Positions 9,027-17,111 of a stretch of DNA of 21,248 bases are shown here, one piece after another; the stretch's first letter is position 1; each line of letters starts with the position of its first letter. The translations under genes were made by a program, and so were the position numbers. The notes beneath the pieces are model-generated. The model saw only the letters and a list, made by a program, of their open reading frames with translations. It made no database searches and was not told the DNA's origin. The DNA comes from Candidatus Muiribacterium halophilum (GTDB taxonomy: Bacteria > Muiribacteriota > Muiribacteriia > Muiribacteriales > Muiribacteriaceae), in NCBI GenBank assembly GCA_023228995.1, contig JALOAD010000055.1:1-21248 (forward strand), given 5' to 3'.

Positions 9027-11984
9027 TTATCTACCTATTTCAGCATTACCACCAATTTCTTTATTTTCTATCTTAGGATCATGTAAAAATTTATTGATAT
9101 TTCCAACATTTCCATTAACACTAGTTAATAATGTTATTATTTTATCCAATTTATCTAATTCAGTTTCTACATTAGTTGTTTTATTAGACACTCCAGTAAT
9201 CACACTTGATCCAACTTTAACAGTAGATTGGTTAGCAATAAATATTTCATTTTGAGCTTTCAACATATCAACAAATACACTACTCTTAGAATCTAATACT
9301 GTTAACATATTACTAAACATATTAGCATCCAATGCTGATAATAAAGCAATATTACCAGTGAGTCTTGCAAATGAATCAATTCTCGTAGGATCTAATGAAT
9401 TCATTGAGCTTCCAAAATTCTTTATAGAATTAGCTAATTTATCATATGCTTTAGCTATTTTAATCATACCCTTAGCAATATTTTGTATAGGATCCACACC
9501 CAATAATGTATCCACTCCAAAATTATTAGAATTATTTACTGTTTTGAGTAAACTTGTATAATCTAATACATTTTTTGATATATTAGAAATAAAATTTGGA
9601 TCTATACTATTAGCAAAATATTTATAATTTTTTGAAATTATACTTGCAGTTTTTGACATTCTACTCACTATTGTAGATACTATATCAGCATCAGAATCCC
9701 AAAAACTTAATTTATCTTTAATATTACTATATAAATCCATAAAACTATTAATAGCATTACTAATATTATTACTCCAACTCTGAGGTGGGTAAATATTCCA
9801 TAATCCAGATGTTTTAGCAAATATTTTAGCAGTGTCTACTATTCCTTCAGTTGTTGCTATAATAGCAGATTTTATATTAGATATAACTTTACTACCAGAT
9901 CTATACCAAGTTGTATTAGATACTAATACCTCAAATACTGATGAAAAGGCTGTTATAGCACCACCCACACCATCAACCCATTGTTTAGTAGGACCACCTG
10001 TATAAGCTACCCTTGCTTCTGGTTTATTAAAGAAAATAGCAGCTTCAACTATACTTTGAGAAATTGATATAATAGCATCTTTCATATCATTAATTGATAT
10101 ACTACGTTTGAATATACTCGCATTATCAGCCAATGTCTTAAATATAGGGGTGAAAGCTACCAATGCAAGTGCTATACCCTTAGACCAAGATTCAGTTGGA
10201 CCTCCTACATATTTACCTTTACCTAAAATATAAGAAGAATCCACAATTGCTTGTGCCACATACTTAACTGCTTTAACACCAGCAATCATTGCTAAAGCTC
10301 CAATTCCAGTTAATGCTAAAGCTCCCAAAGAAACAACACCAACACTAAAAGCAGCTAATGATAAAGCTACTGAGGTGGACCATGCAAGTGGTGGATATTT
10401 ATCATATACACCTTTACTTAAAATATATGAAGTAGCTACTATACTAGTAGCTACAAGTGGCATAAACAACACACCAGCTAATAATGCAACAGCACCAACA
10501 CCACCAGTTGCTGCTATCAATAACCCAATTCCTATAACAGATGCACTAAAAGCTAAAATGCTCAATCCAACACCAGTAGCCCATCTAAGAGAAGGATATT
10601 TATCATATTTACCTTTTGATAATATATGAGATGATATTGTAATAGCACTAGCAATTAACACTACTGACAAAGTACCTAATATAATATCTTTTATTGATAT
10701 TTTACCCATTAAACGAAAAGCTGGAATCAAAGCTAGTGACACAACACCAAGTGCTAATCCAAAACCCATTATACTTAACATCATTTCTAATGTTATATCA
10801 GCAACACCACTTAATATATGAGATGATAGTAAAATAGACAATGACATAGCAACTAATACTATAGGCATAATCATTGAGGATTTCAAGGCATCAGAAGGTG
10901 AGATATTTTTAAAAGAATTGAGTAATTGCTTCATACCAAAAGACAACACAGTAAAAGCACCACCTATTAATATAGTAGTTATTAATTGATCAAATGAAAC
11001 AGGGACAACTCCTTGTAAAATCCATGATGATGCCGCTATACTTAAAGCAATTGCTGGTAAAATTAGAGGTAAATAATTCTTAGCTAACATCAAAGCTCTA
11101 ATTCCTATATGATCAAAGGCACCTATTAATTTTTTAATTCCAAATGAAATTACTAAGAAAGAAGCCATAATACCAATAGTAGTTAAAAATTGTGCTAATG
11201 ATATTGGAGTAACAGTTTGAAGCACCCAAGATGAAGCAGCTATACCCAAAGCAATTGCAGGTAAAATTAGAGGTAAAGCTATAACAGATTTTATTAACTC
11301 CTTTGTACTTAACTTACTAAACACCTCTACAAATTTACCAATACTAGGTGCTATTAAAGCAAAAGTAGCTGCTAAAAAAGTAACTGTAAAAAACTTACTA
11401 AATGTCAATGGATATACTAATGATAATATCCAAGATGACACCATAATACCAGTAGATATTGCTAATATAGATAGTAAATAATTTTTAGTATCTTTAGTTC
11501 CATCAAAACCAGATTTTTTTAAGGTTGTATGAACAATAGCAAAACTACCAGACAATAATAATATAGCTACTGACAATGACATAACTGCACCAAAATTAAC
11601 ATTTCCAATTAAATTAAAAGCCACACCCAATGCTAATACAGCTGAAGCCATGAGAAATATAACACCCAATCCATCTTTTAAGTTCTTTTGTGTATTTTTA
11701 TTGGCTCCTATTTTCTCAACATCTTCAGTTTTAGATTTATCATTAGAAACTTTACCCATATTAATAATAGTTTCCTGATTAGCTAAAATTGCTTTAGTAT
11801 CTTTTTGTATACTTTTAACACCTATATTAATCTCTGATATTTCAGTTATAAAATTTCCACTAGTTAAAGCTTTGGATGTAGCAGAACTATCATTACTATC
11901 ATTATTTTTATCTTTGAGAATATTAGCAATATTTTCTAAAGCCATTGATAAATTATTTAAGCCATCTAATAATTTTTTATCCAT
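9027..11984 (-). CDS. Tape-measure-like tail protein with about ten tandem ~67-residue repeats
   Basis: This 985-residue protein has a polar, coiled N-terminus (1-100), a long region alternating hydrophobic and amphipathic helices (about 105-740) and a polar C-terminus. The hydrophobic region is a tandem repeat: the signature SSWIL or its variants SSHIL, TSYIL and SSYIL recurs with central residues at 185, 253, 321, 389, 453, 520 and 585, then diverged copies near 650 and 720. From unit five onward a second signature (YP or GGP followed by W at 468, 535, 600, 669, 737) keeps the same period. Size, repeat regularity and membrane-active segments fit phage tail tape-measure proteins, which set tail length and can enter the host membrane on DNA ejection. 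No lytic enzyme domain is visible. It leads a four-gene minus-strand block. The call rests on architecture, not on a matched family. Confidence 0.7.
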   Translation of the reverse strand: MDKKLLDGLNNLSMALENIANILKDKNNDSNDSSATSKALTSGNFITEISEINIGVKSIQKDTKAILANQETIINMGKVSNDKSKTEDVEKIGANKNTQKNLKDGLGVIFLMASAVLALGVAFNLIGNVNFGAVMSLSVAILLLSGSFAIVHTTLKKSGFDGTKDTKNYLLSILAISTGIMVSSWILSLVYPLTFSKFFTVTFLAATFALIAPSIGKFVEVFSKLSTKELIKSVIALPLILPAIALGIAASSWVLQTVTPISLAQFLTTIGIMASFLVISFGIKKLIGAFDHIGIRALMLAKNYLPLILPAIALSIAASSWILQGVVPVSFDQLITTILIGGAFTVLSFGMKQLLNSFKNISPSDALKSSMIMPIVLVAMSLSILLSSHILSGVADITLEMMLSIMGFGLALGVVSLALIPAFRLMGKISIKDIILGTLSVVLIASAITISSHILSKGKYDKYPSLRWATGVGLSILAFSASVIGIGLLIAATGGVGAVALLAGVLFMPLVATSIVATSYILSKGVYDKYPPLAWSTSVALSLAAFSVGVVSLGALALTGIGALAMIAGVKAVKYVAQAIVDSSYILGKGKYVGGPTESWSKGIALALVAFTPIFKTLADNASIFKRSISINDMKDAIISISQSIVEAAIFFNKPEARVAYTGGPTKQWVDGVGGAITAFSSVFEVLVSNTTWYRSGSKVISNIKSAIIATTEGIVDTAKIFAKTSGLWNIYPPQSWSNNISNAINSFMDLYSNIKDKLSFWDSDADIVSTIVSRMSKTASIISKNYKYFANSIDPNFISNISKNVLDYTSLLKTVNNSNNFGVDTLLGVDPIQNIAKGMIKIAKAYDKLANSIKNFGSSMNSLDPTRIDSFARLTGNIALLSALDANMFSNMLTVLDSKSSVFVDMLKAQNEIFIANQSTVKVGSSVITGVSNKTTNVETELDKLDKIITLLTSVNGNVGNINKFLHDPKIENKEIGGNAEIGR
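9765..11483 (-). repeat. Tandem protein-level repeat, nine or more units of about 64-70 residues
   Basis: This is the coding segment for residues 168-740 of the tape-measure-like protein. Unit spacing measured from the aligned signature residue is 68, 68, 68, 64, 67, 65, 65 and 70. A weaker tenth unit may lie upstream near residues 117-155. DNA identity between units is low, so the repeat is old and kept at protein level. Confidence 0.8.
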
Positions 11985-12000
11985 TAAAAAATCTATTTTG

Positions 12001-12013
12001 ATATATATATTAA
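12001..12013 (-). promoter_or_regulatory. Candidate phage late-promoter box for the tape-measure block
   Basis: On the minus strand this reads TTAATATATATAT, the same as the box before the giant structural gene, and lies 16 bases before the tape-measure-like start. The 62-base divergent spacer must also drive the plus-strand gene at 12047. Low sequence complexity limits confidence. Confidence 0.25.
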
Positions 12014-12046
12014 TTTTTATTAGTATCTTATTTTTATATATAGTAT

Positions 12047-12319
12047 ATGAAAATAAAAAAATATAAAGATTTTAATGAGTCTGGTGGTGGTGAATTTGTT
12101 GGACCAGTTGGTCCTGCTTATGGAGATACTAAATTACACAATAAAACCATATCCAAACATGACACTGATGTCATTATTAGTTACATAAATAACCAGATCT
12201 ATACTATAGATGAATATAATAATATTTATGGAGATTACCTAAAATTAGGTGGTGAACCTTTACCAGATGGTTTTAATAGAACAAATTTGGAAAAAGTAAT
12301 CCATTTCCTTAATCAGTAA
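12047..12319 (+). CDS. Small phage protein with a T4 capsid-targeting-like N-terminus
   Basis: This 90-residue protein begins MKIKKYKDFNESGGG. T4 internal proteins that are packaged into the head begin with a similar peptide (MKTYQEFIAE/A), which the prohead protease cuts after Glu. Here the pattern basic-Tyr-x-x-Phe-x-Glu-Ser recurs, followed by a Gly-rich linker (GGGEFVGPVGPAYGD). The rest is a small polar domain without known motifs (DTDVIISYINNQIYTIDEYNNIYGDYLKLGG). The gene is alone on the plus strand between two minus-strand blocks, and its last 11 bases overlap the end of the convergent fibre gene. The capsid-packaging idea is inference; a plain hypothetical protein is the cautious alternative. 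Confidence 0.65.
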   Translation: MKIKKYKDFNESGGGEFVGPVGPAYGDTKLHNKTISKHDTDVIISYINNQIYTIDEYNNIYGDYLKLGGEPLPDGFNRTNLEKVIHFLNQ

Positions 12320-13559
12320 TATCTACTATATTAATATTGTCAGTTTCATCATAAAATGATAAGCGATTTTTAACCATGCCTTTGAATATATCACAATTCA
12401 TATCATGATATACATAAGTAGCATTAGTAAAATCAACACCTGAAACTACACATTTAATAGTATTATGGTTAAAATTGATCCCTATTGTATTATTACTAAA
12501 ATCATCAGATATTATATTTGAATGTGCATTCATACCAAAAACATTATTAGGTAACAATAAAACATTATTAATAACTCTATTATAGTTATGACTATAATTA
12601 CCCAATACATTATTATAACCAGTATCAAATGTAAATAATTCTATATAATCATCACTATCACCTTGACCAAAATATACCTCCCTATAACTAGTATAATCAC
12701 CACTTGGTGTAGCAAGATAGCAATCATATTTCTTTTCAAAGGAATAATTAATTGGTATTATTTTAGATTTATTATTCAATGTTATTTCCAATGGAACACC
12801 ATTTGTATATAAATTATCAACCACTACATGAGAATCATCTATTATTTTCAGACCAATGTTATACCCCAAATCTGTAAATGTATCAACTATAATAATATCA
12901 TCTGTTTTAATATCTATAATATTACCCATTATTTCACCTGTTACACAATTATAATTAGTAATCTCTCCAATTTTATCTGTCATTATATAATTTTGATATC
13001 TTCTAAATAGAATAGTTCTATGATCATAATCTGTTCTATTATTAAATTCATCTACACATTCAAAAATTCTACCCTTAGTTCTTCTATTAAACTCTGATCT
13101 ATTGAACTTAAAATCATATTTAATCTTATCCTTAGTAAATCCAGAATATCCACCTGCTATATAAGATATTTGATAAGCATCCACTGATATATCAGAGGGT
13201 GATATGGCTTCAACTAACAATGGTTGATATCCCCAATGTTTAGGTTTACCTTTAAGTTGTAATTTAGTTTTCAATGTACCATCTACATAATAATCAGGTT
13301 GTTCATATATACTTTCAAAATCTGTTATGAGATAATGTGTACCAGCTACCATATTATTTTCAGAAGCTAATTTATATAATTCATTATATGAAATAGATTC
13401 TACAAATGGTATTGGTAATTCACCAACTGGCTTACACACACCTTTAGAATCCTTATAATATAAAATACCATCATCATCCTTGTTACTAAATAACTTAATA
13501 TAATTATCATTTGGTGAAGTTATTTTACTATTTTGTATAGTTTTAATTATAATTGACAT
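12309..13559 (-). CDS. Putative tail fibre / receptor-binding protein with beta-helix C-terminus
   Basis: This 416-residue protein has the layout common in fibre-like proteins of Bacteroidota phages: a short N-terminal strand region (1-50), a conserved-looking domain with the phrase AGTHYLITDF and IYEQPDYY (72-91), a segment with PLLVEAISPS and KGRIFECVDEFNNRTDYDHRTILFRRY (113-188), and a C-terminal stretch rich in Asn with short repeating strands (NNVLGNYSHNYNRVINNVLLLPNNVFGMNAH, about 316-346, continuing to about 385) that looks like a right-handed beta-helix. Such proteins usually bind the host surface. It follows the gene at 13566 by 6 bases, so it is co-translated in that block. No catalytic residues for polysaccharide cleavage are obvious. 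The stop overlaps the opposing 12047 gene. Confidence 0.7.
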   Translation of the reverse strand: MSIIIKTIQNSKITSPNDNYIKLFSNKDDDGILYYKDSKGVCKPVGELPIPFVESISYNELYKLASENNMVAGTHYLITDFESIYEQPDYYVDGTLKTKLQLKGKPKHWGYQPLLVEAISPSDISVDAYQISYIAGGYSGFTKDKIKYDFKFNRSEFNRRTKGRIFECVDEFNNRTDYDHRTILFRRYQNYIMTDKIGEITNYNCVTGEIMGNIIDIKTDDIIIVDTFTDLGYNIGLKIIDDSHVVVDNLYTNGVPLEITLNNKSKIIPINYSFEKKYDCYLATPSGDYTSYREVYFGQGDSDDYIELFTFDTGYNNVLGNYSHNYNRVINNVLLLPNNVFGMNAHSNIISDDFSNNTIGINFNHNTIKCVVSGVDFTNATYVYHDMNCDIFKGMVKNRLSFYDETDNINIVDITD

Positions 13560-13565
13560 TTTATT

Positions 13566-14261
13566 TTATTTATTTTTTAATTTTTTATCCAATACCTTTG
13601 CAATATGTTCACCTATAAAAGAATGTAAATTTTTCATAGAATCATTTTCAAATGTAACCACATCATCCATAAACTTAAATTGAAACTTATAAACATCATA
13701 ACCATCAGCTTCTTCTCTATCTATTTTATATATAGATAGTTCTATTTTATAATTATTATTAATATTGAACTTAAAATCAAATGTAGTTTTATCACATGGT
13801 GTTGTCTTAAATTTAGGCTCATATTCTACATCAAATATTGAATATTCAGTAATACCATGCTTTTTCATATAATAATTTAAGAAAATAGCTGGAGATTCTA
13901 TAAAATCAGATAACATTTTAATATCTTCTCCAAAATTATCAGATTCTATTATATCACTAATTTTTGTTTTTAGATCCAAATAACCACTAAATTCAATTTT
14001 GTGATATATACAATTAATATCATATAAATAATTAAATGATTCATCTATAAGATACTTCTTATCTAAATCACTTTTAAATATAAATTTAGTATGTATAATA
14101 GATTGATCTATAGTAGATAACCCATGTATAGATATTACAAGTTTGTAATATTTTTTATCATTTGATAATTCATACACACTATCCACACTTTTAAATAAAT
14201 CATCTTCTGATTCAAAAACTTCTTTGAATGTTTTTTCTATTTCATATATTTGTGTTCTCAT
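13566..14261 (-). CDS. Hypothetical protein between nucleotidyltransferase and fibre genes
   Basis: This 231-residue protein is not recognised. It looks like an alternating alpha/beta protein, with repeated strand pairs (KYYKLVISIHGLS, TKFIFKSDLDKKYLIDE, FKFNINNNYKIELSIYKI, VYKFQFKFMDDVVTF) and no membrane helix or signal peptide. The two strand-rich halves (about residues 35-100 and 145-215) could be diverged duplicates. Its N-terminus, KTFKEVFESEDD (residues 10-21), has a Phe-Lys-x-x-Phe-Glu-Ser pattern like the starts of the two neighbouring genes. It starts two bases after the end of the nucleotidyltransferase gene and ends six bases before the fibre gene, so the three form one operon. 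Confidence 0.7.
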   Translation of the reverse strand: MRTQIYEIEKTFKEVFESEDDLFKSVDSVYELSNDKKYYKLVISIHGLSTIDQSIIHTKFIFKSDLDKKYLIDESFNYLYDINCIYHKIEFSGYLDLKTKISDIIESDNFGEDIKMLSDFIESPAIFLNYYMKKHGITEYSIFDVEYEPKFKTTPCDKTTFDFKFNINNNYKIELSIYKIDREEADGYDVYKFQFKFMDDVVTFENDSMKNLHSFIGEHIAKVLDKKLKNK

Positions 14262-14263
14262 AA

Positions 14264-15010
14264 TTAACTGAATTGTTTATCATATATTTCTCTTTTTAAG
14301 AGAATAATTTTTTCCAAATAACCATTTCTTCTCAATAACTTAAATGCTAAATTTTCATTTGATAATTCACCATCACCATATAACCCACTCTTACGCATAT
14401 CCTTGATTTTTTTCCATATTTTATCAATTGATAATTTAATTTCATCAAGAGTTTTCTTATCCTTATCTTCTTCTAATTTATCAAATGAATCCATTATTGT
14501 TAATGCTTTTTGTTTAATCAATTCTTCATCTGGTTCAAAATTTTGCTTACTTGGTTTTCTAATCCATTTTCCATTCATTAATGAATATACACCAGTAGAT
14601 ATATGTGGTTCATTTGTATCTTGTGCATATAATTCAACTTCATAACCACTTATATATATATTATGTATATCATTGAATATAAATCTTTTAGCATCTAAAT
14701 ACTTTTTAACTAATTCAACATTATCATTTAATTTAGAAAAATCAAGTAAAATATGAACATCAAAATCACTATATTTTGAATAATTTAAGTTGGCTAATGA
14801 ACCAGTTAACCATACATCATCAACTTCAACATTTATATCCAAAAAATTAAAAAAATCAGTAGCAATTATCATCAATTGTTCTTGTATTTTTGAATCCATC
14901 TCATAGCCATCCCATACATCTGAATTTAATTCATCATGTAATCTAAATGATGTAAGTGGTTCAAATTTATCATAATTCTCAAATATATATTTGTAAAAAT
15001 TATTTATCAT
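14264..15010 (-). CDS. Phage nucleotidyltransferase (polymerase-beta superfamily)
   Basis: This 248-residue protein has the nucleotidyltransferase signature: LTGSLAN (residues 68-74, with Gly70-Ser71), then YSKYSDFDVHILLDF (78-91) with the metal-binding pair Asp82 and Asp84, and a third acidic residue in YEVELYAQD (123-131, probably Glu126). A helical C-terminal domain rich in Lys and Glu follows (165-245). Similar stand-alone nucleotidyltransferases occur in T4-like and jumbo phages with unproven substrates; tRNA, protein or small-molecule targets are all possible. The start MINNFYKYIFENYDK resembles a capsid-targeting peptide. It leads the minus-strand block 14264-12309 and faces the T9SS gene across a 140-base divergent spacer that holds an inverted repeat. 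Confidence 0.8.
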   Translation of the reverse strand: MINNFYKYIFENYDKFEPLTSFRLHDELNSDVWDGYEMDSKIQEQLMIIATDFFNFLDINVEVDDVWLTGSLANLNYSKYSDFDVHILLDFSKLNDNVELVKKYLDAKRFIFNDIHNIYISGYEVELYAQDTNEPHISTGVYSLMNGKWIRKPSKQNFEPDEELIKQKALTIMDSFDKLEEDKDKKTLDEIKLSIDKIWKKIKDMRKSGLYGDGELSNENLAFKLLRRNGYLEKIILLKREIYDKQFS

Positions 15011-15028
15011 AATTCATATATTTTTATT

Positions 15029-15039
15029 GTATATATTAA
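15029..15039 (-). promoter_or_regulatory. Candidate phage promoter box for the nucleotidyltransferase block
   Basis: On the minus strand this reads TTAATATATAC, 18 bases before the nucleotidyltransferase start. It is a near match to the boxes before the giant structural gene and the tape-measure block. It is weak evidence on its own. Confidence 0.2.
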
Positions 15040-15045
15040 AATCCA

Positions 15046-15067
15046 TTATCTGTTTTTTATCAGATAA
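15046..15067. promoter_or_regulatory. Inverted repeat TTATCTG-N8-CAGATAA, possible operator
   Basis: Two exact 7-base half-sites are separated by eight bases (TTTTTTAT). The element lies in the spacer between two divergent genes, 21 bases upstream of the -33 box of the host-type promoter. Position and symmetry fit a repressor or activator site; it could instead form an RNA hairpin in the minus-strand leader. Confidence 0.4.
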
Positions 15068-15088
15068 AATGTTAAATATATATAAAAG

Positions 15089-15120
15089 TTTGGTTTGTAT
15101 TGATAATTGTAGTATTTTTG
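15089..15120 (+). promoter_or_regulatory. Bacteroidota housekeeping promoter (TTTG-N20-TATTTTTG)
   Basis: TTTG at 15089-15092 is followed after exactly 20 bases by TATTTTTG at 15113-15120. This matches the Bacteroides/Flavobacterium primary sigma consensus TTTG, about 19-21 bases, TAnnTTTG, and the following CA is also common. Transcription would start near 15126, giving a leader of about 25 A-rich bases before the T9SS gene. Confidence 0.8.
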
Positions 15121-15150
15121 CAAAATAAATAATTAAAAAATAAAAAAACA

Positions 15151-16989
15151 ATGAAAAAATTAATCATTTTATTAACACTCATTTTAAGTGTTATAACATC
15201 AAAAGCACAAAATTTTAGTGCATTAAATAATGATGGTGATACCATCTATTATAAAATACTAACAGATAGTACAATAGGTGTTACTTATAAAGGTTCATCA
15301 CATCTTACATATAATGAATATACAGACACTATCACAATTCCTTCTGAAGTATTATATAATAATATATTATACAAAGTTACTTCAATAGAAAATAAAGCAT
15401 TTTCAAATAATGATTCATTAAAACACATTATTTTACCAAAATCTATAAAATATATTATGTTTGGTGCTTTTGTAGCAACTAATATTAAAAATATAATAAT
15501 ACCGTCTAATGTTGATTCATTGGGTGGTAGTTTATTCTCAGGTACACAACTAAATTCCATTACCTTTTTATCTAAATATCCACCATCTTTAAGTGTAGGA
15601 TCACTTTATTATCTACCAAATGATATAGATTTTCATGTTTTGTGTGGTAGTTTAAATATATATCAAAATACTACTTATTTAACAAGATTTACTAATATTA
15701 TAGAGGATCAATTAATTATTAATGAAATCGACCAAAGTATATGTGATGGTTCAGTATATAACCAAAATGGATTTAATGATAGTATTGCAGGTACATATTA
15801 TAGATCATCACAAACAAGTTATGGTTGTGATAGTTTAACTATATTAAATCTTATAGTAAAACCAACATATAATATTGTAATATATGATACTATTTGTGAT
15901 AACCATATTTATATTCAAAATGGTTTTTATGTAAATACTATGGGAACACATACCTTAAACTTACAAACTATTGATGGTTGTGATAGTATCATTACATTAC
16001 ATTTAGCTACAAAACCTACATACAATACCATATTATATGATACTATATGTTCTGGTACATTTTATGATACAGATATATTTCACTTAGGTAATGTAGATAC
16101 AAGTGGTATTCATAGTGTTATTTTACAGAGTAGATGGGGATGTGATAGTACAGTTACACTAAATTTATGTGTTCATAAACCAGTAAATACAAAATTATGT
16201 ATGATAAGTGTGGATACAAATAATCATAATGAATTAATATGGAATAGGACAAAATTAGTAGATTACTATAAGATATATAGAGAAACAACAATAACAAATG
16301 AATATATAGTAGTAGCAAATGTAAATTATAATAATATATGTAGATGGATAGATACTAATTCTAATCCAAATACAAGAGCTTATAGATATAAAATATCTTC
16401 CATAGATACTTGTGGAAATGAATCAATTTTAAGTGATTATCATAAAACAATCCATTTAACTATAGGTCAGGGAGCTAATGATAACACATGGAACTTAAAT
16501 TGGACACCATATGAAGGCACAGATTATCAAACATATTATATATATAGAAAAATTAATAATGGTCAATTAACATTAATAGACTCAATTGCAAGTAATTATA
16601 ACTCATGGACTGATATTGATGCTCAAATAGGTAACATATATTACCAGATAGAAATATTAGCAACCAATTGTGATCCTACAAAATCCCAATATAATTCAAT
16701 TAAATCTAATATAGTTGATAATGGTGTTGTTAGTTTACCTCATATAAATAGTGATATTAAAGTGAAAATTTATCCAAATCCAGCTAAAAATAAAACATTG
16801 ATACAATTAGATAACATAAATGGTGAATCTAATATTATATTATATGATATATTTGGAAGATATATTAAAGAAATTAATTCTAATAAAACTCAAATTGAAT
16901 TAGATTTAAGTAATATACCTGAAGGTAATTATATCATTAAGATATCAAATAATGGTAAACAAACTATTAAAAAATTAATAGTTAAATAA
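15151..16989 (+). CDS. Secreted BspA-like surface protein with T9SS type A sorting domain
   Basis: This 612-residue protein starts with a clear signal peptide (residues 1-20; Lys-Lys, hydrophobic core, cut after SKAQ). Next come BspA/LRR_5-type leucine-rich repeats (about 55-145: VTSIENKAF, LKHIILPKSI, IKNIIIPSNV), then three repeats of about 51 residues that run from an ICDG or ICSG motif to GCDS (Cys198, 249, 300; GCDS at 225, 276, 330), and two fibronectin-III-like domains (about 345-435 and 440-522). The end, 535-612, is the T9SS sorting domain: KIYPNPAKN, LYDIFGR, GNYIIKIS and a terminal KKLIVK. In Bacteroidota this domain sends proteins through the outer membrane and is removed when the protein is anchored. 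It is unusual among phage genes. It has its own host-type promoter and its own terminator. Function is probably adhesion or surface change; the ligand is unknown. Confidence 0.9.
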   Translation: MKKLIILLTLILSVITSKAQNFSALNNDGDTIYYKILTDSTIGVTYKGSSHLTYNEYTDTITIPSEVLYNNILYKVTSIENKAFSNNDSLKHIILPKSIKYIMFGAFVATNIKNIIIPSNVDSLGGSLFSGTQLNSITFLSKYPPSLSVGSLYYLPNDIDFHVLCGSLNIYQNTTYLTRFTNIIEDQLIINEIDQSICDGSVYNQNGFNDSIAGTYYRSSQTSYGCDSLTILNLIVKPTYNIVIYDTICDNHIYIQNGFYVNTMGTHTLNLQTIDGCDSIITLHLATKPTYNTILYDTICSGTFYDTDIFHLGNVDTSGIHSVILQSRWGCDSTVTLNLCVHKPVNTKLCMISVDTNNHNELIWNRTKLVDYYKIYRETTITNEYIVVANVNYNNICRWIDTNSNPNTRAYRYKISSIDTCGNESILSDYHKTIHLTIGQGANDNTWNLNWTPYEGTDYQTYYIYRKINNGQLTLIDSIASNYNSWTDIDAQIGNIYYQIEILATNCDPTKSQYNSIKSNIVDNGVVSLPHINSDIKVKIYPNPAKNKTLIQLDNINGESNIILYDIFGRYIKEINSNKTQIELDLSNIPEGNYIIKISNNGKQTIKKLIVK

Positions 16990-17014
16990 AATTTATTTAT
17001 TATACACACAATAG

Positions 17015-17042
17015 AAAGAGATAACTTTATAGTTATCTCTTT
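17015..17042 (+). terminator. Rho-independent terminator after the T9SS gene
   Basis: A perfect 12-bp stem (AAAGAGATAACT with AGTTATCTCTTT) closes a TTAT loop and is followed by further T residues. It lies 25 bases after the stop and makes the T9SS gene a single-gene transcription unit. Confidence 0.9.
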
Positions 17043-17111
17043 TTTTTATTTTATCTAAAACTAAATGTATTTTATTTTATATCATATATAGATAAAAAAT
17101 AAAATAAAAGA

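Noticed and set aside
11872-12066. Plus-strand 64-codon frame with a hydrophobic end near the tape-measure start
   Set aside because: It is mostly antisense to the tape-measure-like gene and its hydrophobic part comes from the T-rich divergent spacer.
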